Positions 1-8,649 of a stretch of 64,000 nt of DNA are shown here, piece after piece. The stretch is from assembly GCF_026153355.1 (NCBI RefSeq), contig NZ_CP110636.1, positions 1,798,001 through 1,862,000 on the forward strand, written 5' to 3'. The first letter of the stretch is position 1; each line of letters opens with the position of its first letter. The translations under genes were made by a program, and so were the position numbers. The notes under the pieces were generated by a model that saw only the letters and a program-made list of their open reading frames with translations, did not search any database and was not told the origin of the DNA. Source of the stretch: Streptomyces endophytica (GTDB lineage Bacteria; Actinomycetota; Actinomycetes; Streptomycetales; Streptomycetaceae).

Positions 1-64
1 TCCTTGCACTGTATGGCCATCCGGCCACTCGTCCGTACGCCCGCCCGCCCGGACAGTGGGTGCC

Positions 65-856
65 ATGAAGATCCTCTGGCTGTTCGCCCACCCCGACCCG
101 CGCTCACTGAGCGGCGCCCTCAAGGACGAGGGCCTGCGCACGCTCGAAGCCCACGGCCACGAGTACCGCGTCTCCGACCTGTACGCCATGAAGTGGAACC
201 CGGTGGTCGACGCCCCCGACTACGGCCACGACCCCACCGACCGCCTCCACGTCGGCCCGGCCTCCGAACACGCCTACACCCACGGCCACTTGAGCCCGGA
301 CATCACCGAGGAACAGTCCAAGGTCACCTGGGCGGACACCGTGATCGTCCAGTTCCCCCTCTGGTGGTACGGCATGCCCGCCATCCTCAAGGGCTGGTTC
401 GACCGCGTCTTCATCAGGGGCTTCGCCTTCGGCCACACCGACCCGGAGACCGGCCGCCCGCTGCGCTACGGCGACGGCCAGCTCACCGGCAAACGCGCCA
501 TGGTGATCACCACCGCCGGCGGCCGCGCCGCCACCCTCGGCCCGCGCGGCGTCAACGGTGAACTCAACGATCTCCTCTTCCCCCTGCAGCACGGCACCCT
601 CTGGTACACCGGCATGTCGGTCCTCCCGCCCCTCCTGATCCCCAGCGCGGACCGCACCACCCCCACCGCCTACGCAACCGCCGCCACCCGCCTACGGGAG
701 CGCCTCCGTGCCCTCCCCACCACCGACCCCCTCGCCTTCCGCCACCAGAACACCGGCGACTACGACGACGACCTCCTCCTCCACCCCCACCTCACCCCCA
801 CCCCCGCGGGCCCCTACGCCCACTACACAACCCCACCCCCGCCCCACCACCCCTGA
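65..856 (+). CDS. NAD(P)H dehydrogenase (quinone)-type flavoprotein, flavodoxin-2 family
   Basis: A 263-aa protein of the flavodoxin-like fold NAD(P)H oxidoreductase family (MdaB/KefF/NQO1-like), expected to bind FMN or FAD and reduce quinones in the cytosol. The N-terminus (MKILWLFAHPDPRSLSGAL) is the classic first strand and phosphate-binding loop with a HPxxxS pattern. The central block around residues 95-125 (DTVIVQFPLWWYGMPAILK, then WFDRVF) is the family signature for the flavin and quinone pocket. The ATG at 65 is chosen because it places the first beta strand at the N-terminus; a GTG three codons upstream is also possible. The last ~40 residues are Pro/Thr/His-rich and probably disordered. 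It appears to be a single gene, facing away from the tRNA cluster that follows. Confidence 0.88.
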   Translation: MKILWLFAHPDPRSLSGALKDEGLRTLEAHGHEYRVSDLYAMKWNPVVDAPDYGHDPTDRLHVGPASEHAYTHGHLSPDITEEQSKVTWADTVIVQFPLWWYGMPAILKGWFDRVFIRGFAFGHTDPETGRPLRYGDGQLTGKRAMVITTAGGRAATLGPRGVNGELNDLLFPLQHGTLWYTGMSVLPPLLIPSADRTTPTAYATAATRLRERLRALPTTDPLAFRHQNTGDYDDDLLLHPHLTPTPAGPYAHYTTPPPPHHP

Positions 857-895
857 CACCGCGCGAACGCGATGTCCCTGGAACCCCTGGAACGC

Positions 896-939
896 AAAAA
901 AGCCGCAGGGCCGTGGATGAAGATCCACGGCCCTGCGGC
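896..939 (-). terminator. Rho-independent terminator of the initiator tRNA gene
   Basis: A perfect 17-bp inverted repeat (902-918 with 923-939) has a 4-nt GAAG loop. On the minus strand it is followed by six T residues (896-901 reads AAAAAA on plus). It sits directly downstream of the minus-strand tRNA-fMet and is a textbook intrinsic terminator. Confidence 0.9.
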
Positions 940-944
940 GTCAG

Positions 945-1018
945 TAGCGGGGACAGGATTTGAACCTGCGACCTCTGGGTTATGAGCCCAGCGAGCTACC
1001 GAGCTGCTCCACCCCGCG
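945..1018 (-). tRNA. Initiator tRNA-fMet (anticodon CAT)
   Basis: The 74-nt minus-strand tRNA has the anticodon loop CTCATAA on a stem carrying three consecutive G-C pairs (GGG/CCC) just below the loop. The first acceptor position is unpaired (C1 opposite T72) and the D-stem has an A11:U24 pair. These are the three hallmarks of an initiator rather than elongator tRNA-Met. No CCA is encoded. A strong terminator follows at 896-939. Confidence 0.93.
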
Positions 1019-1325
1019 TCGGTTCCCCGAACACTACGCGACTCCGGCCCCCACGCCTAATCCTTTCCCACCACCGACCACCACACCCGTTCCGCCTGGC
1101 TCCACCCTGCAGCCGTGCGGAGCATCGCCACAGTGACCGACAGGCACGCCTTCCTTCCGGCCCTCGCCCGGCTGAGCACGGCGAACTACCCTACGACCAC
1201 CTCGTCGTGAACTACCGGCGGCAAGGTTGCCGAGGTCGTTCGGCCTGATCTACCTGCCTGCCAGGGTCACCGGTCGCCGCTTCAGGCCACGACGGTTGCT
1301 GCGTTCCGCTCCTGCGCTGCGTGGG
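1019..1325. other. Intergenic region with no recognised feature
   Basis: About 300 bp separate the tRNA-fMet 5' end from the small membrane protein gene. I see no convincing ORF, hairpin or repeat in it. The part near 1019 presumably holds the tRNA promoter. Confidence 0.5.
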
Positions 1326-1499
1326 TCAATCACTGATCAGCGAGAGCATGCCACTCAACCCGAAGAGCCCCAGGCCAAGGGCGACGGCAGCACCGACCAC
1401 GAACAACACGCAAAGCAAGGAGATCACCACGACGATCCACGTCCGGCCGACCGCTGATGCGTAGTCAGTGTCGTCGTCACTCCAGTCGTGCCCCGTCAT
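1326..1499 (-). CDS. Small single-pass membrane protein (57 aa), hypothetical
   Basis: This short minus-strand ORF starts with an ATG at 1499, preceded by a good ribosome binding site (GGGAGGGGAGCG). The first 20 residues are polar and acidic (MTGHDWSDDDTDYASAVGRT). Residues ~21-47 are almost purely hydrophobic (WIVVVISLLCVLFVVGAAVA and on), giving one membrane helix, followed by a Gly/Leu-rich tail ending in SLISD. No family is recognised. An acidic N-terminus before one helix suggests a small membrane-associated regulator, but that is only an inference. Coding use is supported by the RBS and by strong third-position GC. Confidence 0.6.
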   Translation of the reverse strand: MTGHDWSDDDTDYASAVGRTWIVVVISLLCVLFVVGAAVALGLGLFGLSGMLSLISD

Positions 1500-1559
1500 C
1501 GCTCCCCTCCCGGCCGCACCCTACCGAGCGGGCAACGGCGAGGAGCCGATCTTCACCAC

Positions 1560-1636
1560 CGAAGGCCGCACAGCGGATCCCGCGGCACTCGGCGATCGAG
1601 ATCACCATGGATGTCTACGCTGCCGTACAGCACGAC
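1560..1636 (+). pseudogene. Fossil of a tyrosine integrase C-terminus
   Basis: In one plus-strand frame the residues RHSAIEITMDVYAAVQHD match the C-terminal helix region of actinobacterial tyrosine recombinases (LGHSSIEITMDxYxH pattern, where the catalytic Tyr follows). Nothing upstream in frame looks like the rest of an integrase. The fragment ends 44 bp from the 3' end of tRNA-Arg, exactly where an integrase gene of a tRNA-targeting element would lie. I read it as the decayed end of an old integrated element. Confidence 0.55.
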
Positions 1637-1670
1637 AAAGCCCCCGTCCGGATTACCCGGCGGGGGCTTT
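1637..1670 (-). terminator. Likely terminator of tRNA-Arg
   Basis: The 10-bp inverted repeat AAAGCCCCCG / CGGGGGCTTT plus an inner CCGG pairing lies 10 bp beyond the 3' end of the minus-strand tRNA-Arg, and the stem ends in TTT on that strand. Confidence 0.65.
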
Positions 1671-1679
1671 GACCTGCTG

Positions 1680-1752
1680 TGCGCTCGGCAGGATTCGAAC
1701 CTGCAACCTTCTGATCCGTAGTCAGATGCTCTATCCGTTAAGCTACGAGCGC
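1680..1752 (-). tRNA. tRNA-Arg (anticodon ACG)
   Basis: The 73-nt cloverleaf on the minus strand has acceptor GCGCTCG paired with CGAGCGC, discriminator A, anticodon loop CTACGGA (anticodon ACG, A34 expected to be inosine) and T-loop TTCGAAT. CCA is not encoded. The 3' end faces an integrase fossil, so this tRNA probably served as an attachment site. Confidence 0.93.
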
Positions 1753-2152
1753 TTGGCTTTCCGGCGGTTTTTCTTGCCGGTCGGCGTTGCGGGAACAACA
1801 TTACATGACCTGCGGCGTCAGGCGAAATCCATTCCCCTCACCCCCTTTGACCTGCGGAAATGTGTTTGCGGTCGGGGGTGGGGGTGATCCGCGGCGGGGT
1901 CGGCGGTCGATGATCTGAGCGAAGTTCGGGCGGGGGGAGCCCTCTTCGGGGTGGGGTCGCGCGGAATGGACGGGCTGAGCCCGGCGGTGGGTGTGACGGG
2001 GGCCACGAAGAACAACCCAAGGGGAGGGTCGGGAAGATCAGGGGGAGATCACCGACGGAGATCATCGGGGGAGATCATCGGGGGAGATCGCAAGACATTC
2101 CGGGGGGGCCGCCCCGCGAAGCCCTCGCCATGCATGCCATGCGCCGGAAAGC
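1753..2152. other. Intergenic region with short GGAGATCA repeats
   Basis: Four hundred bases lie between two minus-strand tRNAs. The only structure I see is a run of near-repeats of GGAGATCA/GGGGGAGATC at about 2040-2090. There is no convincing gene. Confidence 0.4.
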
Positions 2153-2187
2153 GTTCAGGCCCCGGTCGGGATGACCGGGGCCTGAAC
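2153..2187 (-). terminator. Terminator of tRNA-Ser(GCT)
   Basis: A perfect 15-bp inverted repeat (2153-2167 with 2173-2187) with a 5-nt loop begins 10 bp after the tRNA 3' end on the minus strand. A short T stretch (CTTTCC) follows. Confidence 0.8.
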
Positions 2188-2196
2188 GGTGCAGAG

Positions 2197-2287
2197 CGGA
2201 GGCGGAGGGATTTGAACCCTCGATCGGGGGTAAGCCCGAAACCGCATTAGCAGTGCGGCGCCATAGACCGGACTAGGCGACGCCTCC
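2197..2287 (-). tRNA. tRNA-Ser (anticodon GCT)
   Basis: The 91-nt class II tRNA on the minus strand has acceptor GGAGGCG/CGCCTCC, discriminator G and anticodon loop CTGCTAA (GCT, reads AGC/AGU). The long variable arm (GGGCTTACCCCC region) is typical of tRNA-Ser. No CCA is encoded. Confidence 0.93.
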
Positions 2288-2527
2288 ACGCACCCCACGC
2301 GCGCAGGCGCGCTGTGGTGTGAGTCGATGATGGCACAGCTCCGAGGGCTGTCACCAATCGCCCCCTACGGTACTAGGCGCGCGGGCCACCCGGCAAAGAC
2401 GTTCCTGCGGCGCAACGTCGGGGGCGGCGGCGCGTTAGGAGTGTGGGGCCGTGGCGACCTCCGTGTCGTGCGCCCCCGGCGTGTACGTACCGCGTACCGC
2501 CCCGCACTCGCCTCTCTGGAGCCTGTG

Positions 2528-3231
2528 ATGTCGCACCGCCGGACGTCGTCCCCCTTCGCCGCCGCTGCCACCGCCGTCACCGCAGCCACCGCCGTGCTGG
2601 CCCTGGTGGCGCCGGCAGCGTCGGCCGCACCGATCCCGCTCCCCCACTACCGGGCCGGCGACGGCGTGACGGGCGCGGGCCACCACGCCCCGAACGGGAT
2701 TGACCATCAGGGCGGCAGCCACGGGGGTGGGGGTGCCGGTGGCCGGCAGACGGTCGTCGGGCCGGATCTGCTGATCGGGCGGGATACGCAGCGGGGGCAG
2801 CTGGCCACCCCTATCCCTCCCGGCACGGCGCGCACCACGTCGCCCCGACGTCACGACGGGTGCCCCAAGGGGCGTCCCGGCGGGTGCCCCAGGGGGCGCC
2901 CCAGGATCACCTCACCGTTACCGTCCACCGGTCCGGGTCGGCGCATACGGACGGGACCTTCGAGCTGTATTGCCACCCCGCGCACGGGACGCACCACCAT
3001 GTGCGGCGGGCGTGCGCCAAGCTCGACTCCATGACGCGGTGGGGGAAGGACCCGTTCGCGCCGGTGCCGCAGCACGCGCAGTGCACGATGATCTACGGCG
3101 GTCCGGCGACCGCGCACGTGAGCGGGACGTGGGCGGGACGGCCCGTCAACGCGGACTTCCGACGCACCAACGGGTGTGAGATCGAACGCTGGAGCCGCTT
3201 CGAACCTCTGCTCCCCGCGACGAGTTCGTGA
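2528..3231 (+). CDS. Subtilisin inhibitor-like (SSI) secreted protease inhibitor, apparent frameshift
   Basis: The N-terminal frame starts at an ATG with a GGAG site 6 nt upstream and encodes a signal peptide (SHRR, then an Ala/Val-rich core ending PAASA-AP). The C-terminal ~100 residues, in a different frame (to 3231), are a clear SSI domain. It starts LTVTVHRSG, has four Cys in the SSI spacing (ELYCHPAHG, RRACAKLD, QCTMIYGGP, TNGCEIERW), contains GDPFAPVP-like DPFAPVPQHAQ, and has the reactive-site loop QCTM-IYGG with Met at P1. SSI proteins inhibit extracellular subtilisin-type proteases. The switch of frame lies somewhere in 2700-2870, a G-rich stretch. As sequenced the gene is broken; the mature domain itself is intact. 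Confidence 0.75.
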
Positions 3232-3423
3232 CCCGTTTCGTGCCGCAGTAGCGTCCCAGGTCAGGACGAGGGGCACATGTCGGGCGTGCGGCGAGTCGCA
3301 CGGCGCCGCGGCATAACCTCCCCGTCATCCGCCTCCGCGTCGCGCGCGAGTGCCCGTAGACTCCATCCCGACGGTCCGCCGCGGCGGGCCCGGCACGGTG
3401 CGGTAACAGGAGGGAAGCGTCTC

Positions 3424-6400
3424 GTGAGCAGCAGGCCATCCCGAGGCGCTGCTCGCCTCGCAGCCATACTCGACGCCCTCCCCGACGCGCTGTTGCTCGT
3501 CAACTGCAACGGCACGGTCGTCAACGCCAACACCATCGCGCTGGAGACCTTCGAGGCGCCGGGCACGGCCCTGGTCGGGCGCGGTCTGCTGGACCTGCTG
3601 CCGGACTTCGACTCCAAGCGGATCCCGGGCTCGATGCGGCGCCGGGACGAGGAGGTCGCGGGGCAGCGGACGAAGCCGACGCGGATGGTCGCGCGGCGGA
3701 CGGACGGCACCGAGCTGCTGGTCGAGGTGACCAGCGCAAACCTCGAGGACGGCCGGACCCCGTACGAGTCCGCCTTCGAGGCCGCCTACGCCGATCACCG
3801 CAACGGCTACACCGGTGACGAGCTGCTGATGCTCGTCGTGCGGGACCTGAGCGGCACGCTGGACACCGAGGCCGAGCTGGCCCGCCAGCAGCGGCAGACC
3901 GAGATGATCCTGCGGGCCGCGGCCGAGGGTGTGGTCGGGGTCGATTCCGAGGGCAAGGTCGTCCTGGTCAACCCGTCCGCGGCGCAGATCCTCGGGTTCC
4001 GGGCGAGTGAGCTGGGCGGGAAGGAACTGCACCCGCTCATCCATCACTCGCGGACCGACGGGTCGGCGCTGCCCTGGGAGGACACACCGCTGGCCGACAC
4101 GCTCAAGTCGGGGCGCAAGCACCGGGTCCGCGGGCAGGTGCTGTGGGCGAAGGACGGGCGTGCGGTGGCCGTGGACCTGACCACGGCGCCGGTGCGGGAC
4201 GGCGATCAGCTGGTCGGCGCGGTGATGACCTTCACCGACCGGCGGGCCCTCGACGCGCTGGCGGCGCGGCACGCCCAGCTGCTGGCCGTACTGGAGCAGG
4301 CGCTGCGCGGTCCGCTGGAGGAGCTGAAGGGCGAGCTCGGCACGCTGGCGTCCGATCCGGCCGGCCAGCTGTGGCCGGAGGCGAACCAGATCCTGCACCA
4401 CCTCGCGGCCGGCCACGCCCGGATGACGACGCTGGTGGACAACGTCCTGAGCTACCAGCGGCTGGACGCCGGCAAGGAGAAGCTGAACCGCGCGAAGGTG
4501 TCGCTGGACGGTGTGGTCGCCGCGGGCGTGGAGGGCGCGATCGAGCTGATCGGGCCGGGCCGGGCGCAGTTCGCGGTGCACGCCCCGCCGATAGAGGCGG
4601 TGGTGGACGCGGAGCGGATCGCGCAGGCGCTGTCGCACCTGATCGCGGATGTCGCGGGCGTGGATTCGACGGGGCGGATGCCGGCCGGGGACGGCGCGCC
4701 GGGGACCGGCGGGCGTACCGCGATCCCCGGGGACTCGACGATCGTGGTGGCGGCGGCCAAGCGCGGCGAGGTCGTACGGATCGAGGTGCGCGGGCCGTTC
4801 GGCGGCGGTGACCCGGTGCACGAGCCGCTGGTCCGCGGGATCGTGCGGCAGCACGGCGGGCTGCTGCAGACCCATGAGGTGCCGGGCAGCGGGCCCGGTG
4901 CGGGCGGCAGCGCCTATGTGCTGGAGCTGCCGGTGGGGATCGACGGCGCGGACGACGCGGAGTCGGCGGACGGTGCCGCGGAGGCCGGGTCGGCGGAGGT
5001 GCCGGTCGGCAACGAGACGACGGTGATGCCGGTCCCGACCGCGCGGGCCCGGGGTACGCAGGGCGACGCGGCGCGCAAGGACGGAACGGGCCAGGGGCCC
5101 GCGGCGGGTGACGGCGGTACCGATGGGGCCGGTGAGTCCCTCGGTGCCGGTGGGGAGCAGGGTGCGGCGGTGCCGGCGCAGGCCGGTGGCGCGCAGCCGA
5201 CCGGTCGTCGGCGGGCCCGTCGCCCCGGTGGGGAGCAGGGCGCGCCCGAGGGCGAGCCGGGCGCGGCGGCTGCCGAGGGCGAGGGCCCGGGGCTGCCGCC
5301 GGGTATGGCGGGGGCCGAGGCCGTGCCTCCTACGGGTCGTCGGCGGGCCCGGCAGGGCGGCACGGAGGGCGCCGGGCTGCCCGCGCTGCCCTCGGGTGCG
5401 GACCCGTCCGCCGGTCAGCAGCCGGGGCAGGCGCCGACCGCCGGACCGGACCGGGCCGGGACCGCCACCGGGCCGGGCGCCGCGTCCGGGCCGTCGACCG
5501 GCCCCGTTCCCGCCCGTCCGCAGATTCCGGGCCAGGCCCCCGCGCCCGCCCAGCCGCAGGGTCTGGGCCCCGTCCAGCCGGCCGGCCGGCGGGCCCGCCG
5601 GGCGCTGGCCGAGGCGCCGGAGCGCGCCGCGCAGGGCGAGCGGGACCGGGCGCCCGCCGCCACCGGTGCCGCGCAGCAGACCGGTCAGCGGACGGCGTTC
5701 GCGCTGCCGCCGGCCGCGGCGGACCGGACCCCGCAGCCGGCCCCGTCGGGGCTGCCCGCGCTGCCCGCGGTCGCCGATCAGGTGCCCGCGCAGGCCGCCG
5801 GGCCGCAGGAGGCCGGCGGTACGGGCCGGCGCCGGGCGCGTCGGCCGGTCGCCGGCGGTCCGGAGGCCGCGGCGCCCGCCGGACCGCCCGGGTACGCCCT
5901 GGAGGCCGCCGCGGGGGCCGCCAACTCCCCTGAGGCACAAGAGACGTGGGACGACGAGCCGACCGGCCGGCGCCTGGCCCGCCGGGCGGCCGCCGAGGAG
6001 CGTGCGGCGGCCGCGATGGCCGACTCCGAGTCGTCCGGGACGTTCGTGGCCGGGCCGGAGGGGCTGGTGGCCCAGCCCGCCGGGTCCGACGGTTCCGCGG
6101 AGCCGGCCGGGCCGGCGAGTGCGACCGGGGCCGGGACCGGTCCGGCGCCCGGCATCGCGCCGGTGCCGGGCGGGGACGCGCCCGCCGGGCCCGAGGCGCC
6201 GCCCGCCCCGACCGGCCGCCGTCGGGGCCGCCCCAGCCCCGCCGAGGGGACGCCCGCGGCGCCGGTACCCGCGCAGGGCGGGCCGGCCGGTCAGCCGCAC
6301 CGTCAGCCGCTCCCGCCGGGCTCCGAGGACGAGGCGGCGGCCCAGGGCCGGGCCTTCAGCGTGCGTACGCTCGGGCAGGGCGTGCCGTTCGCCCAGCAGA

Positions 6401-7499
6401 TCGCCGGGCAGCAGCGGCCGTTGCCGCCCGGCAGCACCCCGCCCGGCGGTACGTCCGCGGGTTCGGGCCGGCGCCGTAAGCTCGCCGCGCCGCCGCAGGA
6501 CGGTGAGCGCGCGGCGGCCGCCGGGTCCGTACCGGACGGGCCGGGCCGCGTCCGGGTCCGCAGCCGGCCGCGCCGCAGGACCGTGCGCCGGCGGCCGGTC
6601 AGCCCGGTCCGGCGCCCGCGGCGCAGGCACAGCCGCTTCTGATGGACGCCAGCGAGGGGCGGGCCTTCGCGATCTCGGCTCCCGACGAGGGCAGCGAGGG
6701 TCCCGAGCCGCTGGACGGGCCGAACGGCGCCATAGAGGTGATGGACCGTCAGCCGATGCCGATGGACGACGAGTTGCCGCCGGAGCCGCTGGACAATCCG
6801 CGCCGGCTGCTGGTCTGGCCGGCGCCGGACGTCGCCACCCAGCAGGCGCTCAGTGACCGCGGCTACCGCCCGGTGATCGTCAACTCCCGTGAGGAGGTCG
6901 ACGCGCAGATCGCGGCGTACCCCGCGGCGCTCTTCGTCGACCCGCTGACCGGGCCGATCACCCGTACCGCGCTGCAGTCGCTGCGCCAGGCGGCGGGCGC
7001 GGCCCAGGTGCCGGTGCTGGTGACGGCCGGTCTGGGGCAGGCGACCCGGGACGCCGCCTACGGGGCGGACCCGGCGGTGCTGCTCAAGGCGCTGGCGCCG
7101 CGGGACAGCGAGAACCACCCGTCGCGGGTGCTGCTCATCGAGCAGAACGACACCATCGCCGGGGCGCTGATCACGTCGCTGGAGCGGCGCGGGATGCAGG
7201 TCGCGCGGGCCGGCGCGGACACCGACGCGGTGACCCTGGCGACGCAGATGCACCCGAACCTCGTCGTGATGGACCTGATGCAGGTGCGGCGCCGGCGGGC
7301 CGGCATCGTCGACTGGCTGCGCGCGAACGGGCTGCTCGACCACACCCCGCTGGTCGTCTACACCTCCGCCGACATGGATCCGGCGCAGCTGCCGCGGCTG
7401 GCGGCCGGTGAGACGGTGCTGTTCCTGGCGGAGCGTTCGACGAGTGCCGAGGTGCAGTCCCGGATCGTCGATCTGCTGGCGAAGATCGGTACGAACTAG
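3424..7499 (+). CDS. Giant PAS-domain sensor kinase-like protein with basic repeat linker and receiver-like C-terminus, one frameshift
   Basis: The start is GTG at 3424 with AGGAGGG upstream. In order: PAS domain 1 (residues ~12-130), PAS domain 2 (~155-277), then a degenerate histidine-kinase core (~278-510). The usual H-box is replaced by EQALRGPLEELKGEL with no His, and the N-box is only loosely kept (ERIAQALSHLIADVA). A ~500-residue Pro/Ala/Gly linker follows, carrying seven copies of a TGRRRARR-type basic motif (for example at about 5197, 5332, 5582, 5824, 5959, 6212, 6464). At ~6540 the frame slips in a G/C run: the plus-3 frame continues in the same Pro/Ala style into two receiver-like domains (about 6800-7040 and 7120-7490, the second with VLLIEQND and VVMDLMQ). 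As read, the first ORF stops at 6642. Probably a scaffold or pseudokinase for nearby signalling. Confidence 0.72.
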
Positions 7500-7552
7500 G
7501 GGCGGCCCGCCCGGAGTTACGGTCGCGTGGCCGGGTTGCGGATCGAGGGATC

Positions 7553-7573
7553 TCCGCGGGAGGTACCCGCGGA
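7553..7573. terminator. Hairpin after the PAS kinase gene
   Basis: An 8-bp inverted repeat (TCCGCGGG / CCCGCGGA, 5-nt loop) lies 54 bp after the kinase stop and is followed by a run of A. It may end the upstream transcript, although the missing U tract on the plus strand makes this weak. Confidence 0.35.
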
Positions 7574-7583
7574 AAAAAATGCC

Positions 7584-7612
7584 TTGGGCGAGACGGCCGC
7601 GGTTGGTAGTCT
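7584..7612 (+). promoter_or_regulatory. Putative HrdB-type promoter for the leader peptide / GNAT / IF-1 unit
   Basis: TTGGGC (7584-7589) and TAGTCT (7607-7612) are separated by exactly 17 bp, a good fit to the Streptomyces vegetative consensus. Transcription would begin near 7619, about 30 nt before the leader ORF. Confidence 0.5.
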
Positions 7613-7650
7613 GCAGGCGGCCGTGAAGTTCTGACCAGGAGGTGAGACCC

Positions 7651-7710
7651 GTGAACGCTGTGTCCCATGGGCGCTCCCCCCTTTCCTTCATGGTCGGGCG
7701 ACTGACGTAG
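7651..7710 (+). CDS. 19-aa leader peptide upstream of GNAT gene
   Basis: GTG at 7651 is preceded at 7 nt by a perfect AGGAGGT ribosome binding site (7637-7643), much stronger than the site of the next gene. The peptide reads MNAVSHGRSPLSFMVGRLT and stops with TAG at 7708-7710. The stop codon is part of the 5' arm of an inverted repeat (TAGGTGTC 7708-7715 with GACACCTA 7754-7761) whose 3' arm contains the first base of the downstream start codon. A translating or stalled ribosome would therefore melt the structure. The layout is that of a regulatory leader peptide; the inducing signal cannot be told from the sequence. Confidence 0.6.
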   Translation: MNAVSHGRSPLSFMVGRLT

Positions 7711-7761
7711 GTGTCGCCGGGGGTGCCTGTACGCAAGGCCCTCCTGAAAGGCAGACACCTA
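7708..7761 (+). promoter_or_regulatory. Translation-attenuator-like stem sequestering the GNAT start
   Basis: TAGGTGTC (7708-7715) pairs with GACACCTA (7754-7761), and inside it TGCCT (7724-7728) pairs with AGGCA (7749-7753), stacked directly on the outer stem. Together they bury the GAAAGG ribosome site and reach the ATG of the GNAT gene. An alternative pairing, GCCT (7725-7728) with AGGC (7736-7739), would leave the start free, so two exclusive folds are possible. Confidence 0.5.
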
Positions 7762-8558
7762 TGAATACTGCGCATTTCCCTGCGGGCACGGACGAGCGCC
7801 CGGTAGTGATCACGCGGGTCGCGGAGCAGGAATGGCACGCTCTGGCCGGCACTCACGTGGTCGGCTGCGGTGACGTTGCGCGCCGGCCCGACGGGCGGAT
7901 CTTCGTCAGCATCGACGCGTGGCACGGCGCGGCCTTCGGCCAACTCGTCGAGGCGATGCTGGCCGACCTGCCCAGGCCGCTGTACACGCTGGTCGACGAG
8001 GCCGACCGCGAGGCGAAGTCCCGTTGGGAGCGGGTCGGTTTCACCATCCGACGCCGCGAGTGGGAGTACTTCGTGCCCACCGACCCGCGGGTCACGGGGC
8101 TCGACGCGGTGCGGCCGCCGTCGGGCGTGACGATCGTGCCCGCCGGCGAGGCGGCGGAAGGCCCGCTGCGCGCGCTGGACCGTGCCCTTCGCGAGGAGAT
8201 CGAGGCCACCGTCGGGTGGCAGGCGATGCCCGCCGAGGTGCTGCCCCGCCCGCACGGGGTCACCGTCGTGGACCCGTCGAAGTACGCGGTGGCAGCGGCG
8301 TCCGATCAGTACGTGGGCCTGCTCAGGCTCGCGCCGGTGACCCGGCTGCCGCGGATCGGGCTGATCGCGGTCCGGGCCGGCTGGCGCCGCCGCGGTACCG
8401 CCCGGGCGCTGCTGGCCCACGTGCTGGGCTCGCTGCACCGCACCGGGATCGAAAGGGCAGCGGCCGAGGTGAACGAATCCAACGGGGCGGCGACGGCGCT
8501 GTTCGACGGCATCGGCGCCCGGCGCGCCAGCAGCAACCTGGAGTTGGTGTGCCGCTGA
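7761..8558 (+). CDS. GNAT-family N-acetyltransferase
   Basis: A 265-aa protein with a C-terminal GNAT domain. The acetyl-CoA-binding motif A is IAVRAGWRRRGTARALLAHV (Q/RxxGxG/A loop as RRRGTA), followed by the strand-helix AAAEVNESNGAATALFDGIGA typical of the family end. The N-terminal ~150 residues are a less conserved half, so it may be a double-GNAT-fold protein with a degenerate first half. The substrate is unknown. The start ATG is held in a leader-peptide hairpin, and the next gene (IF-1 paralogue) lies 91 bp downstream in the same direction, which suggests a role linked to translation stress or drug resistance. Confidence 0.8.
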   Translation: MNTAHFPAGTDERPVVITRVAEQEWHALAGTHVVGCGDVARRPDGRIFVSIDAWHGAAFGQLVEAMLADLPRPLYTLVDEADREAKSRWERVGFTIRRREWEYFVPTDPRVTGLDAVRPPSGVTIVPAGEAAEGPLRALDRALREEIEATVGWQAMPAEVLPRPHGVTVVDPSKYAVAAASDQYVGLLRLAPVTRLPRIGLIAVRAGWRRRGTARALLAHVLGSLHRTGIERAAAEVNESNGAATALFDGIGARRASSNLELVCR

Positions 8559-8649
8559 CGCTCCGCCACCTCACCGCCCGGCCGGACCGGGGCCGGCGTG
8601 AGGCGTTTCCCCACCGTCCGCACGGCCGCCGACAGAGAAGTGAGAGAAC

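Noticed and set aside
3325..6630. 1101-codon open frame on the minus strand opposite the PAS kinase
   Set aside because: High-GC shadow: Arg/Gly/Ala-rich with no motifs, while the plus strand has clear PAS and kinase-like domains.
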